The notes: generated from the sequence alone by a model not told the origin. 64,000 bases of DNA from Microthyrium microscopicum (GCA_010405405.1 MU004235.1:2116426-2180425), one strand, 5' to 3'; shown: positions 10,017-22,400, numbered from the stretch's first letter. Translations and numbers: made by a program.

Positions 10017-10621
10017 ATGAAGTTCATCATTGGCGGACTCCGCTTCTTTCAAGTAGGTACCTCTACCTTATTATTGAGTATATTTGCTAACCATGGTAGA
10101 TTATATTCTCCGCCGTCATTCTTGGACTTTCAATAAACCTCGCCAAAGGACAGGCTGTTGGAAAAGTACCTGCAACTACTGGCTATGGCTCATTCACCGG
10201 AGCATTTGGCATCATTGCTGGTACAATCGGAGTAGCCGCTATCTTTGTCGAGCTACTTGATGGTGTTATCAGTTGGGTTATCGACATTCTTGCTGCTCTC
10301 ATCACTGTGGCCTCTGGAATCGCTTTCACTCTCGCCCTCAAGGGTACCAACTGTGGGAGTGTAGTCACGCTTTATGACAAGAGTGTATTGAACTGTGGCA
10401 CAGTCGAATACCAGGGCACCACATTCTGGACATGTGGTGCACAGAACTCGAATGGCAAGGAGGAGATCAAGTCCGCTGTAGACTCCATCGAGTCTCGATG
10501 TCGTATGGCTACGGCTGATGAAGTGTTCATGTACATGACATTTGCCGTTGTGGTTGCAGCATTGGTGGTTTCTTTCATGAACAAGAGACGCAAGGGAGCA
10601 TCGACAAACTACGTTATCTAA
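10017..10621 (+). CDS. MARVEL-domain membrane protein
   Basis: A 185-residue membrane protein encoded by two exons (10017-10052 and 10100-10621). The 47-nt intron is phase 0, with donor GTAGGT, branch GCTAAC and acceptor TAG. The order is: short N-terminus MKFIIGGLRFFQ, first membrane helix (IIFSAVILGLSI), second (FGIIAGTIGVAAIFV), third (WVIDILAALITVASGIAF), an outer loop with Cys pairs (TNCGSV, LNCGTV, WTCGAQ, SRCRM) and a last helix (MYMTFAVVVAALVVSF) before a basic tail. This four-helix layout with LRxxQ at the start is the MARVEL pattern of fungal Nce102-like proteins. These act at plasma-membrane microdomains; that role here is inferred. No operon-like context. Confidence 0.8.
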
Positions 10622-11181
10622 GAGGCCAAGGACATTGATTGTAACCCATGCGATCGAGGATTAATGTACCTAAGCGGGGAGCTAATATACCCAGGCGAGA
10701 AGAGAGAGGGTTGACAAGACACTCACCGGATGTTGAAGTTATGATCTTATGTAAGGAGGAACGATTATTATGGAACCTTTGTTTGACAATAAGGCTGGGT
10801 TTATTGCCCAATGGACATACTACCGACCTCTGTGATGGAAGCAGTATACAACAGTGAATACAACTATTTGAATATACCCAAGCTCGGATGTGCCAGCCCC
10901 TGCCTTCACTGGGCTGGTTGTATCGTGCAAGGGGATGAAGCAATTGTTTTCTGAGCCTCGTCGACCTTTGCTGGTAGATTAGGTACGTAGGTTGATAGTC
11001 CATTTGAGACATCTGTTTTCTTTGTCCATATGTTCTTAGTAATACTGACGTGACGTGACACGATTGATCCCTTCCTTCTCTAGCCGAGTTTCGACTCCAC
11101 CTTCTCCAACTTCATCCCCATTGACATCACACATGTCAACAAAACAAATACAGGAGAGCACAAAAACAAATCGACCCAGCA
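10622..11181. other. intergenic stretch
   Basis: No gene supported. The end (from about 11060) is a pyrimidine-rich then A-rich leader leading to the tandem ATGs at 11182 and 11185. Confidence 0.5.
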
Positions 11182-12813
11182 ATGATGCCGCGTACTATTA
11201 GACTTGCTACTGCTCAGTCACCATCGCTCTCAACCGTCACTGAAACTTTGGCTGCTCTTCGAACCACCGCTCTGACCGCCGCACGCTCCGATGTTGCACT
11301 CATCCTGTTCCCAGAGGCCTATCTGGGACATTATCCACGCCAATGCACCTTTGGATCAAGTATAGGCTCACGTACTGCCATGGGGCGAGAACAATATCTG
11401 TCCTATTACCACGGCGCTGTCGACCTAGGCGATACACAGGCTGGTGATGTTGAAGCCTGGGCTCGCCGACAATTGCCAACACCTGAAGGCAGCGATGTAC
11501 GCGGAGATGGCACCAGAGAAGAGTTGGAAAGGGTTGCCGCAGAGACCGGTCTTGTCATTGTATCTGGTGTGGTCGAGCGCGCTGGAAGCAGCCTGTTTTG
11601 CTCCATTGTATGTGTTGATCCAATCAAGGGTATGCTACCAAACAAGCGACGCAAAGTCATGCCTACTGGCACAGAACGACTGGTGTGGGCGCAAGGGGAC
11701 CCAGCCACTTTGAAAGCCATGCGTGTCACAGTCAAAGGAGTTGAAGTGACGATAGGCATGGCGGTTTGCTGGGAAAACTTTATGCCCTTATTACGTTATG
11801 CGCTATACAAGCAAGGTGTGGATATTTGGCTAGCACCAACAGCTGATGCGAGAGATGGATGGCAAGCTTTGATGCGAACCATAGCTATGGAAGGAAGAGC
11901 CTGGGTTGTCAGCTCCAATCAAGTGGTTAGACAAAGTCAACTGCCTTCATGGGTCTTTCAGTCTGGCGAAACCGAAGGCAAGAGGCACCAGGAGCATGTC
12001 AAAGAAGCTTCGAGTGAGAAAGAAGATACTAGTGGAAGTCACAAAATCTGCTGGCGCAAACCTGGAAACGATAAAATCGCTGTGGTTGATATGCCACCAG
12101 AGATACCGGACCCTCATTCTATATCAGACGAAACTTCGCACCAACTTCAGCGCTCTCAATCCAGGAGAAAGTCATCGATCTTGAGAACAGAAGAAGGTCA
12201 TGAAATATGTATAGGAATGGAAGAAAACGTTGCAGATTTCGAACAAGCAATCGCCGAGACCGACGATCAAGCAATAGAAGATCAGCCAGAATCCAAGTCA
12301 TTAGGCTTGAGGAAAGAGTCCTCGATTGTACCTGTTGAAGAAGGCCATGAGATCTTTTTGTCGCCAACCACTACAAGAGATCAAGTCGAGCAACCACGCT
12401 CTCCATCGCCTTCATCACAACCTTCTAAACATTCAAAGCGCCGCAAATCATCTGTACTTCCATTCCACGACGGTCACAGCATTTGTCTCCCTACAACATC
12501 GGATGGAAGTCAAATATTTCCTGCCCACAAAGCGAAAGTCAAGCCTGATCCCTATCTCACTAATTCAACAAGGTATGGAACCAAAGCAACAGAGGAAGAC
12601 GCTTTCGTTTGTCGTGGTGGCTCCTTGATTGTGTCTCCTATGGGCGATGTTGTGCAAGGCCCACTTTGGGAAGCTGAAGGATTGCTTATATGGGATGCGG
12701 ATATGGATGATTGTGTGCGTGGAAAATTAGATTTTGATGCTGTTGGACACTATGCGCGTGGAGATGCATTTGAACTTCGTGTTAGAGGATTAGACTTGGT
12801 ACCACCGCCATAG
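11182..12813 (+). CDS. nitrilase-family carbon-nitrogen hydrolase with triplicated motif
   Basis: A single-exon 543-residue enzyme of the CN-hydrolase superfamily, probably hydrolysing nitriles to acids (or cyanide-type substrates). The catalytic triad is visible: E45 in FPEAYLG, K158 in KRRKVMPTGTER and C196 in AVCWENFMPLLRYALY. The normal C-terminal part resumes near residue 474 (FVCRGGSLIVSPMGDVVQGP) and ends RGLDLVPPP. Fungal nitrilases usually run about 330-390 residues. The excess here is a disordered segment (about 270-470) holding three related blocks near 327-345, 376-393 and 418-437, each with a basic patch, Ser-Ser, and then a GHEI/GHSI motif. The gene sits only about 20-40 bp from the start of the RIP island. 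Nitrilase class is certain; the substrate cannot be told. Confidence 0.88.
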   Translation: MMPRTIRLATAQSPSLSTVTETLAALRTTALTAARSDVALILFPEAYLGHYPRQCTFGSSIGSRTAMGREQYLSYYHGAVDLGDTQAGDVEAWARRQLPTPEGSDVRGDGTREELERVAAETGLVIVSGVVERAGSSLFCSIVCVDPIKGMLPNKRRKVMPTGTERLVWAQGDPATLKAMRVTVKGVEVTIGMAVCWENFMPLLRYALYKQGVDIWLAPTADARDGWQALMRTIAMEGRAWVVSSNQVVRQSQLPSWVFQSGETEGKRHQEHVKEASSEKEDTSGSHKICWRKPGNDKIAVVDMPPEIPDPHSISDETSHQLQRSQSRRKSSILRTEEGHEICIGMEENVADFEQAIAETDDQAIEDQPESKSLGLRKESSIVPVEEGHEIFLSPTTTRDQVEQPRSPSPSSQPSKHSKRRKSSVLPFHDGHSICLPTTSDGSQIFPAHKAKVKPDPYLTNSTRYGTKATEEDAFVCRGGSLIVSPMGDVVQGPLWEAEGLLIWDADMDDCVRGKLDFDAVGHYARGDAFELRVRGLDLVPPP

Positions 12814-12980
12814 ATAATCTATAATAACGAATTACAGATAAGCGACAAGTAATCAATTAAAAATTACTAAAGGTGAATTTGTTTAGCTTCGTGTATTTAT
12901 TTTAATACTAACTTTTTAGCTTTAATAGATTCTATTAATCTTTTTAAACTTAAAGAAAATATTTTAAAAAATATTTAATA

Positions 12981-14042
12981 AAGCTATTTATATTAATAAT
13001 AATTCTATTTTTAATTAATTTAATAATTTTACTTAAGTTTTTAGTAAAGCTAGTTATACTACGTTACTATCTTAAATAAAAATAATAAAAATAATAGTTT
13101 AAGTACTAAAAAATAATAAAGTAGTTAATAAAGCTATATAAATTAATAATAATTTTATTTTTTATAAATTTAATAACTTTACTTAAGTTTTTAGTAAAGC
13201 TAATTATACTACATTATTATCTTAAATAAAAGTAATAAAAGTAATAGTTTTAGTACTATAAAGTAATAAAGTAGAATATAAAGCTATTTATATTAATAAA
13301 AAAATTATTTTTAATAGATTTAATAATTTTATTTGAGTTTGTACTAAAGCTAATTATATTACGTTATTATCTTAAATAAAAGTAATAAAATTAATAGTTT
13401 TAGTACTAAAAAGTAATAAAGTAGTTTATAAAGCTATTTATATTTATAAAAAATTTATTCTTAATAAATTTAATAATTTTACTTAAGTTTTTACTAAAGC
13501 TAATTATAATATATTATTATTTTAAATAAAAGTAATAAAATTAATAGTTCTAGTACTAAAAAGTAATAAAGTAGAATATAAAGCTATCTATATTAATAAA
13601 AAATCTACTTTTAATAAACTTAATAAACTTACTTAAGTTTCTAGTAAAGCTAATTATATTACGCTACTATCTTAAATAAAAGTAATAAAATTAATAGTTT
13701 TAGTACTAAAAAGTAATAAAGTAGAATGTAAAGCTATTTATATTAATAAAAAATTTACTTTTAATAAACTTAATAATTTTATTTAAGTTTTTAGTAAAGC
13801 TAATTATATTACTTTACTATCTTAAATAAAAGTAATAAAATTAATAGTTTTAGTACTAAAAAGTAATAAAGTAGAATGTAAAGCTATTTATATTAATAAA
13901 AAATTTACTTTTAATAAACTTAATAATTTTACTTAAGTTTTTAGTAAAGCTAATTATATTACTTTACTATTTTAAATAAAAGTAATAAAATTAATAGTTT
14001 TGGTACTTAAAAGTAATAAAGTAGTTAATAAAGCTATTTATA
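12981..14042 (+). repeat. satellite array, 149-150 bp unit (left part)
   Basis: About seven head-to-tail copies begin with AAAGCTATTTAT at roughly 12981, 13130, 13279, 13429, 13579, 13729 and 13879. Shared landmarks are TTTACTTAAGTTTTTAGTAA and TTAAATAAAAGTAATAAAA. The last copy is cut at 14042 by the left LINE. A more decayed stretch runs from about 12850 to 12980. Units differ by scattered changes, many of RIP type. Confidence 0.85.
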
Positions 14043-17000
14043 GATAAAAAAGAAAAAAGCATTATCGCACTAAAAGATTAATTTCTTAGAATTATTCTAT
14101 AAAACCATTATTATTAGATTCATTTTATTAAGACTATTATAATAGTATAACTTTTAACTAGACGTAAGCAATAGCTGGTACTATAGAGATAGATAAAGAT
14201 TTATAGTAAATAACTATTATTACTATAAAGACTATCTATATTAAAAATAAGATAATATAGAAATAAAAAGATAACCTAAAACTACTACTTATAAAAGTAT
14301 AAAGAAAAATTAAAGTACTATTAAGAGGACTTATATTTAAAGAAGGGAATCTAATATAATTATTTCTTAATTAGCTAATAGCTAATTTTATATAACACTA
14401 CGCGTCCTTTATTATAATATAAAACTACGTTAAATAATTAGTATTTTACCTAGCTCTAACTATAAATAAGACCTCTTTATTAATATACCTTAAGGCGCGT
14501 CTTAACTAAAAACTTAATATAATTATAAAGTAAATTACTAAGATTAAAATAACCTTTAACTCCTAAGTAAAGGTTATAAAAGGACTTAACTTACTAATTT
14601 TTAATTAAAGGGCTCCCTTTATAAGCCTAATAGTCTAAATTAATATTATAAAAGTAGTTAAAAATATATTAAAGGAAGATAAGTAGGATAGAGTAAAGCT
14701 ATTTAAAAAGATTAAAAAAACTATCCTATAGGTAATAACTATTAAGCTACTACCTAGTAAAAATATTAATATTATAGTTAATATATAATTAGATAAGGAC
14801 TATATCTAAAATAGGCTATATTAAGTAAGCTTAAATAAAATCTAGGTTCTATAATAAGACTATTTAATAAAGATCCTAGAGGCTCTACTTAAACTAGACG
14901 TAGCTTATAGTAAGAATATAGATAATAATAAACTAATTAAAGAACTAATTAATAAAAATAAGATAAGATTTAAATACTTAAAAATAAAAGTAGTTTAGTA
15001 GCTCTATAAGAGCGTAAAGCATAAATAAGTAAAAAAAAAACTAGAAAAGTATAAAAAGATATATATTAAAAGATTATTCGTACTATACTACTTAATAATA
15101 ATAATAAGAGATAAGATTATTTAAAAGAAGTTTATTATTAAGGCAAAGGAGCTCTTTACTAGATTATATAACCTAAAATATACTACTAAATAGTACTTCT
15201 ATTACTAAGTCTAAGACTATATATAAATAGCTTATATCTAATATAAACTAAACTATAGCAAATATATAAGTAATTATAATACTAAAGACTATACTAAGAT
15301 AAGCCTAGTTTAATACTCTAACTATAAAAATAATAAGAAAGAAAGAAGAAAAGAGAAAAAGTAAAGCTAAAAATACTATATATAATAAAAAAATATATAT
15401 AAAGTATACTAAACTTACTTTAAGAGTATAAAAGGATTCTAGGTAGTAAATAAAAAATATATAGAATAGATAAAAGTTATAATACTTATCTAAATTATAC
15501 TAATCTAACTTATAGATAATAATAAATATACTATAATAAATAGTATAAAAAAAAGAAAAATAAGAACTAAAAACCCTAGAAAACTATTAGTATTATAAAA
15601 AGTAAAGAATAAAGTATATAATAACCTAGTCTAGGGTACTTAAAGATTAATTATAAGTATATTTAACTTTAATAAAGGTAATAATAGCTTATAAACTATA
15701 AGAGATAACGCCCTAAAAGACTAATAAGAAAATAACTATAAAAGAGTAGAATAGGCTATAAATAACCCTAGGCTAATCTTTAATAATAAAATAAACAAAA
15801 TTTAAATAATAGACTTAGATAAATAATATTAATATTATATAATATAACTATAAGAGGTTAAATAAGAGGAAAGTAAAGCTATTCTTTAATATACTAAATA
15901 ATACTAAGTAACTAATTATAGTAATTTAAGACTCTAAAAGAATTATAAAGCTAAGAGGAATATACTACTTTCTTAGCTACGTATTAGTATATAACTAGAA
16001 TAATTAATTAAGAATATACTTTATAATAAGTAAGATACTTAATATAGGAAACTAGTAAGTAAAATATTATAACTAATTTATCTTAATACTATACCTTTAG
16101 TATAGGTATATAATACTAATAATTATTAATATATATAGTAAAAGCCTAGTAGCAAGTAACTATAACTATATTACTAAATACCTAATACTAATAAAGATAA
16201 TTAATAAGGTAGAAGAAGAGATTCTATTAATAAAAAACTTTAACTACTACTATTATTAATAAAGAGGTATAATATTAGCTACTAAACCCTAAGTAAATAC
16301 CTTACTCTATAATACAATTAGGTAGAGGCTTTATCTATATATATTAAAAAAAGAACTAACCTATAAGTTACGTAAGGAAAGAGAAGTAAAAGTAGTAAAA
16401 ATAGTAATTAACCTTACGTTTCTATCTTAGTTCCTTTAAGAAAGATTAGAGTTCTATAGCCTAATTAATACCTAGGTACTAATAGAAGATTATATCCTAA
16501 TACTAATCTAGCTAACCCTAAAATAAAAGAAGTATATACTAAAAGTATAGTATAATATATAAAAACTAAATATAGAATAATTTATTAAATATATAAATAA
16601 TAGCTTATAAGATACTAAAAATATACTAATAAAGGCCCTATATAGAGTAATAATAGAAGTACTAGAGATTTACTATCTAAAAATAAAACTTTTAAAGTAA
16701 GCTTTATATAAGTAGTTACTTATAATTACTTTATTAATATAAAGGAAGTACTACGTAAGACGAAGATATCTCTAAATAAAGATTAACTAAAATAAATACA
16801 TATATAAGTTAGTTATAGCCTAACTAAGAAAATCTCTACGCTAAGATAAAATAATATCTTAGTAGACCTTTATAGAAGAGATTATAAAGAATTATAAACG
16901 CTATAAAAACTATAGCCTATAGAAAATAAGTAAATAAATAAGAGCTAAAGTTAGTAGACTAAAGAAAGACTTATACTTACTAATACTTAGATAGACTACT

Positions 17001-17476
17001 AGTAATAACTATACCTATAATAACTAAGATAAAGTAGATATACTATTTATAAAGTTCTTTCCTTAAATAGGAGTAATAGACCTTAGTAATATAAAGGACG
17101 CTATTCTATTTTTAGAACTAAAGATAAACTATAAAATAATAGCAAAAAAGATAGATTACGTAATTAGTAGCCTCCTAAATTATAAGGCGATAAGACTTAT
17201 TAATATACTAAACAAGGTCTTAAAGGCTCTTAGGCTTAAGGCGTAACTAAAAAAAAAGGATAATAATCTAAAACTAATAGAATTTAGTAAAAGACTAGCA
17301 CTTATAATTAGCAAAATACTAATAAGTAGTATAATCTTAGAATATTTAAAGTAATTCTATACGCTAATACTAAAAAAGCTAGACAAGAAAGACTACTTAT
17401 TACTAGTAGCCTACTAGCTAATTACCCTTAAGAATATAATAATAAAGTTAATTAAAAAGATTATTACTAATAGACT

Positions 17477-17638
17477 TGTTGGGGGTTGAACCCCCTGAAG
17501 CTATGCCCGTTCGGGCTACCCCTGTTGTATATAAACACCTCGATCGAAGAGTCTCTCGACTCTTCTTTCTCTCTAAGTTACCTTCCTGTTTAGCAGGCTC
17601 ACAATATAACTTGTCTCTTCGTTATCTAACCCATAACA
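17477..17638 (+). repeat. 5' LTR of the young chromovirus
   Basis: 162 bp, starting TGTTGGGGG and ending CATAACA, with the TG...CA ends normal for the class. It contains a TATA box (TATATAAA, 17528-17535) and three perfect inverted repeats: GGGGGTT/AACCCCC (17481-17495), GCCCG/CGGGC (17505-17516) and GAAGAGTC/GACTCTTC (17546-17565). Identical to the 3' LTR at 24902-25063. Confidence 0.95.
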
Positions 17639-17640
17639 TT

Positions 17641-17649
17641 AGGTAACTT
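17641..17649 (+). promoter_or_regulatory. self-priming-type primer binding site
   Basis: AGGTAACTT begins 3 nt after the 5' LTR. It does not look like a tRNA 3'-end complement. It is an exact complement of AAGTTACCT inside the LTR at 17575-17583, about 40 nt downstream of the LTR TATA box, which is where the RNA should start. Tf1/sushi elements prime reverse transcription from the 5' end of their own RNA in this way. Position and complementarity are seen; the mechanism is inferred. Confidence 0.55.
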
Positions 17650-17705
17650 CAAAACCAACCCCTCTTTTTACCTACTCCCTCTCCGTCCGTTAATGAACAG
17701 CCAGA

Positions 17706-19379
17706 ATGGCAGACCAAGATCCCTCTCGCCCGACGACCGCCAGACGGGATGGAGAAACGTCCTCCGAGGGCTTTACTCGCGAGAACGTAGAAGCGCACTT
17801 TACGTATATCAACCAACAACAGACGGAGCTACGGAACCACCTGGACGCATCCCAGGAGGCAACCAACAACAGCTTGCAACGAGTGACGGACAGTATTTCA
17901 CTGCTCAACGATACGCTCAATTCATCTATCTCGCAATTACGTACAACTACCACCGGTCACGGACAAGCCCTACAACAACTGAACGGGTTAACTGGCGAAA
18001 TTCGTACACGATTGAACGAGAATGCGCAACAGATCGCAGCAGTCCGCGCCGAACTCCAGGCCCAAGTCGACAGCCAGAACGAACAGCTTGCCAATATCCG
18101 TGCCAGTGGCGAGATCCTCGCACAACAAGTGAACAACACCGCCCGCGAGACGCTAACCCAGTGGCAGCAGCAGGAACGGGAACGACTCCAGAGGGAATCC
18201 ATGACGCCCGGCACAACTCTTTCTTCGACACCGGCTGCACCCTTTGCTGGAGAAACCTCCGACCACAGCTACCACCCTCCTCCGATTCCACAAGCCAATC
18301 CTCCTCGGACTCCGATCGCGACAGCTGGACCAGCGGCCCCTCCTCCACCTCCTCCGATGAATCCTCCGGCCGCCCAATATGAGCCACTCCAACCACCACC
18401 GCGAAACCTCCGACCGGCTCTCCCAAACCCGGAACGATATTCACACGAGGACCCGACCCTTTACCCTGGTTTTCGCCAAATGATCGAAGCGAAATTGCAC
18501 ATTGATGGACAGATTTACGCGGATGACTACGCCCGAATCCACTATGTGTTCAGCCGGCTTACAGGAGACGCCGCCCAACGAGTCCTTCCTTGGATCCAGA
18601 ATCCTACCGGCCACGGCATTACAAGTTTTAGCGAGTTCATGGAACGGATGGACCTTCTCTTCCGTGACCCGCACGAAGAAACAAGAGCTTTGGCAAACCT
18701 CCAAGGGATCCGGCAAGGAGGCAGAGAATGGAGAATCTTTTGGGCTGAGTTTCAGCAGTATCTCGTCCGTGCTGGAGCACAATTTTGGGCCGCCCCTGTC
18801 CAGATGCAGTTCTTAGAAAACGCCATGGATTCTAGTCTCAGAACGGCTCTGATTGCTCGTCCCCGGCCTAACAACTTGGATGCCTTCGCTCGAGAGGCTT
18901 CGGAAACCTGGGATCGAATGGTTCGAGCCCGTACAAGCCATCGCGGCCTAAGAGGCCCAAGCGCTGAAACAAGTGCTCGGCAGACTCAGCCGTCCAGGAA
19001 TCAGGACCCCGACGCGATGGAAGGCGTTCAGGTCGGAGCTAGCCAAGCCCAGCGCGACTACCGCAAGCGAAATAACCTTTGTTTCCGCTGTGGCTCGGCC
19101 GATCATGGAATTCGGGACTGCAAACAGGCGCCCCAAGCGTCGTCTGGAAACCAGAATTCCTCCCGCGGCCAAGTTAGCCGTGGACGAGGACGAGGCAGAG
19201 GAGGCTCCACCAGAGGCGGACGCCCACGGGACAACACTGGTAGATTCCAGGCTGGTGCTGCTGACGCCCCGGACGTCCCCCAGAGTAGCCAGCCGGTGAG
19301 GGCTGCTGCTGCTCAGCCAAGAAACGATGACCCTCGTGACGATCTATATGACGTTACTGACGCGGAATCGGAAAACTAG
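17706..19379 (+). CDS. gag: Gag of the young chromovirus
   Basis: A 557-residue structural protein. It has a Gln-rich coiled-coil N-terminal part (about 20-160), a Pro-rich stretch (about 165-245), a capsid-like region (about 250-410, including RILPWIQ-like helices and a PHEETRALANL segment typical of Ty3/Gypsy Gag) and a CCHC zinc knuckle CFRCGSADHGIRDC near residue 460, followed by an RG-rich tail. Open throughout. Confidence 0.85.
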   Translation: MADQDPSRPTTARRDGETSSEGFTRENVEAHFTYINQQQTELRNHLDASQEATNNSLQRVTDSISLLNDTLNSSISQLRTTTTGHGQALQQLNGLTGEIRTRLNENAQQIAAVRAELQAQVDSQNEQLANIRASGEILAQQVNNTARETLTQWQQQERERLQRESMTPGTTLSSTPAAPFAGETSDHSYHPPPIPQANPPRTPIATAGPAAPPPPPPMNPPAAQYEPLQPPPRNLRPALPNPERYSHEDPTLYPGFRQMIEAKLHIDGQIYADDYARIHYVFSRLTGDAAQRVLPWIQNPTGHGITSFSEFMERMDLLFRDPHEETRALANLQGIRQGGREWRIFWAEFQQYLVRAGAQFWAAPVQMQFLENAMDSSLRTALIARPRPNNLDAFAREASETWDRMVRARTSHRGLRGPSAETSARQTQPSRNQDPDAMEGVQVGASQAQRDYRKRNNLCFRCGSADHGIRDCKQAPQASSGNQNSSRGQVSRGRGRGRGGSTRGGRPRDNTGRFQAGAADAPDVPQSSQPVRAAAAQPRNDDPRDDLYDVTDAESEN

Positions 19380-19465
19380 CAAGCTCAGATCGAAGACGTG
19401 ATGCTGAGCTAGAAAATCACAAAAATATTGTTTCGGGACGGCGTCGGAAGTTCTTCGCTCGGGAT

Positions 19466-22400
19466 ATGGTTACAGAGCCCTTTTTAATACCTTTGATAGT
19501 AAATCAACTTTCTTCGTGCACAGGCTTTGTTGATAGTGGCTGCTTAACCTATTCCCTTGTGAGTCTCCGCTTCGCCCGAAGACGTAAACTTGAACGCATA
19601 CCGCTACCTCGGGCGATTCCTATTGAAGGGATAAACGGCGAGGCCGGAGAAATCCGCGAAATGGCGATTATGAAGATCGACATTGAAGGCTACGAAGAAA
19701 CTGTTCGAGCCTTTATAGTGAAAGAGACCCTGGGCCATGATGTGATCCTCGGCCTGCCTTGGATGAAGAAACGGGATGTTATTCTCCATGCAAAACCTGA
19801 GAAGCTAGTCTTCAACGAAACAGGTCATACGGTTATGAGTCTAAAGACTCCTCGGAAGAAGTATAACCACGCAGCGATCGGGGCTGCAGCATTTGAGATG
19901 CTCGCCCGACAAGCTAGAAAGCAGGCAAGACAGTCTCAAGAAGGCTTAACACCGATCGCACAAGTCTTTGCTGTGAGTCTTCACGACTTACAAAAAGCCC
20001 TTGCTCCAAAGAAGCATGTCGACCCTCGTGGGAAGCTTCCTGAATGGTGTTCGGATTACCTCGACCTCTTTCAAAGAGAGCTGGCCGATAAACAGCCACC
20101 CATCCGAGGCCTTTCCGTAGACCATAAGATTGACCTGATCCCGGACGCCAATGGAAGGGAACCTCAGTTACCTTGGCAGGCATTATACCCTATGAATCGG
20201 GACGAATTGCTAGCCCTTAGAAGAATCCTTAACGATCTACTAGAAAGCGGGTTTATTCGAGTGAGTAACTCGCCCGCTGGAGCACCGGTTCTCTTCGTTC
20301 GCAAAGCAGACGGATCAATTCGGTTTTGTTGTGACTACCGCGCGTTGAATGAGTTGACCGTGAAGGACCGTTACCCCTTGCCACTCGTCCGTGAGACACT
20401 AAATGCCTTAGGAAAGGCACAATGGTTTACTAAGCTGGACGTATCTCAAGCATTCCATAAGATTCGGATACATGAGGGTGATGAGTGGAAGACGGCCTTT
20501 CGGACACGATATGGCTTATTTGAATGGATGGTGACACCGTTCGGGTTGTCAAATGCTCCAAGCACCTTTCAGAGGTTTATCAACTCTGCCCTTCAGGATA
20601 TCTTGGACGACTACGTTTCCGCATACTTGGACGACGTCTTAATCTTTAGCTCAGGTACTAGGAAGCAACATGAGGCCCACGTCCGTGAAGTCCTCGAGCG
20701 GCTACGAAAAGCAGGACTCTACCTTGATATCCGGAAGTGTGAATTCGCAACTACTCAGACGACATACCTAGGCTATATTATCAAGGCCGGACAAGGAATC
20801 TCAATGGACCCGGCTAAAGTTAAAGCAATCCAAGAATGGGAGGCTCCCAAGAACGTTCGTGGAGTTCGAGCTTTCCTTGGCTTTGCCAACTTCTATCGTA
20901 GGTTCATACCGAACTTTCGAACAATTACGGAACCTCTTGTTCGACTTACCCGGAAGGACGTTCCCTTCTCGTTTAAAGACCCAGAGAGAGCTGCGTTCGA
21001 GGAGCTGAAACAGCTCTTTACCACTGACCAAATGCTAGCCCCATTCGACCACGACAGAGAGACTCTCGTCTATACCGACTCCTCTGGTTACTCTTCAGGA
21101 GCCGTACTAGCACAAAAGGACAAGACAGGCGAGTTTCGACTAGTAGCCTATTTCTCTAAAAAGTACAACTCCGCTCAAAGTAACTACCCAATCCATGATA
21201 AAGAGATGCTCGCAATTATGCTTGCTCTAGAAGAATGGGACTCAGAGCTACGAGCGGTAGAGAAGTTCGAAGTGATATCCGATCATAAGAACCTAGAGCA
21301 TTTCATGAAACCACAGAAGCTTACAGAAAGGCACGTCCGATGGTCTATTGAACTTGCAAAGTATAATATGACAATTAAATACCGACCAGGTCCACAGAAC
21401 GGCGCAGCAGATGGTCTCTCTCGTCGTGAACAAGATATGCCCCAGGACGCGGCCGACGAGAGGATCCAGGCTAGAACTTTCCAACTGCTTCGTACCCAAG
21501 GAGATCAATCACTTAAACCACTACAAGCCTTGCCCGTCCACATTACCGCCCTTCCTATAGCGGTTGAAGACGAATCAGCGGAGACTCTACTAGCCGACGA
21601 AGCTTTGATCCCTAGCTCACTACCACCAACACCGAACGTCCCTGAACTATTAGCAACCCGGTGGGATGAGGCAGTGCGGGCCGACAATACCTATCAAGTG
21701 GCCTATTAAACGATTAAAGCTGGCGGACGGAAGTTTCCCCCATCGATCGCAGGCATCAAAATCTCTGTCCCCGACTGCTCAATCGATAGCGAGGATCGCC
21801 TTCGCTGGAGAGGACGACTATGGATCCCAAACTTGGAACCTCTGCGGACGGCAATACTACAAGCGGCTCATACGTCCTTAACCCAAGGCCATCCCGGCCG
21901 TGAAGGAACTTACCAAGCTTTACAGCCGCACTTCTTCTGGCCCGGAATTGCGGCCGACACAAGGCGTTTCGTAAGAAATTGTGGTGTATGTAGCCGATCG
22001 AAGGTTAGTCGTGAGCAGAAAAGAGGCTTCCTAAAGCCTTTACCCGTCCCAAACCGACAGTGGCGAGAACTATCTATGGATTTTATAACGGACCTCCCTC
22101 TATCGAACGGATGCACAATCTTGATGGTTATTACTGATCGGCTAAGTAAAGGAGTAATCCTGATCCCCCTCGCTCGGAGAGAAGCTGAGGACGTTGCGGC
22201 TGTTTTCTTACAACGCGTCTATTCCCTCCATGGTATTCCTGACGCAATTGTCCACGATCGTGACCCAGCATTCGTAGGAGACTTCTGGACGAAGTTCTGC
22301 GCGCTACTACGGATAGAGCCACGGCCGTCAACCGCATTTCACCCCCAGACGGATGGCTCTACAGAACGGCGGAACTCGGACATTGAAGCCAAAGTACGAA

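Noticed and set aside
17693-18444. Long open frames overlapping gag in other frames and on the minus strand
   Set aside because: Shadows of gag caused by its GC-rich, stop-poor codons.
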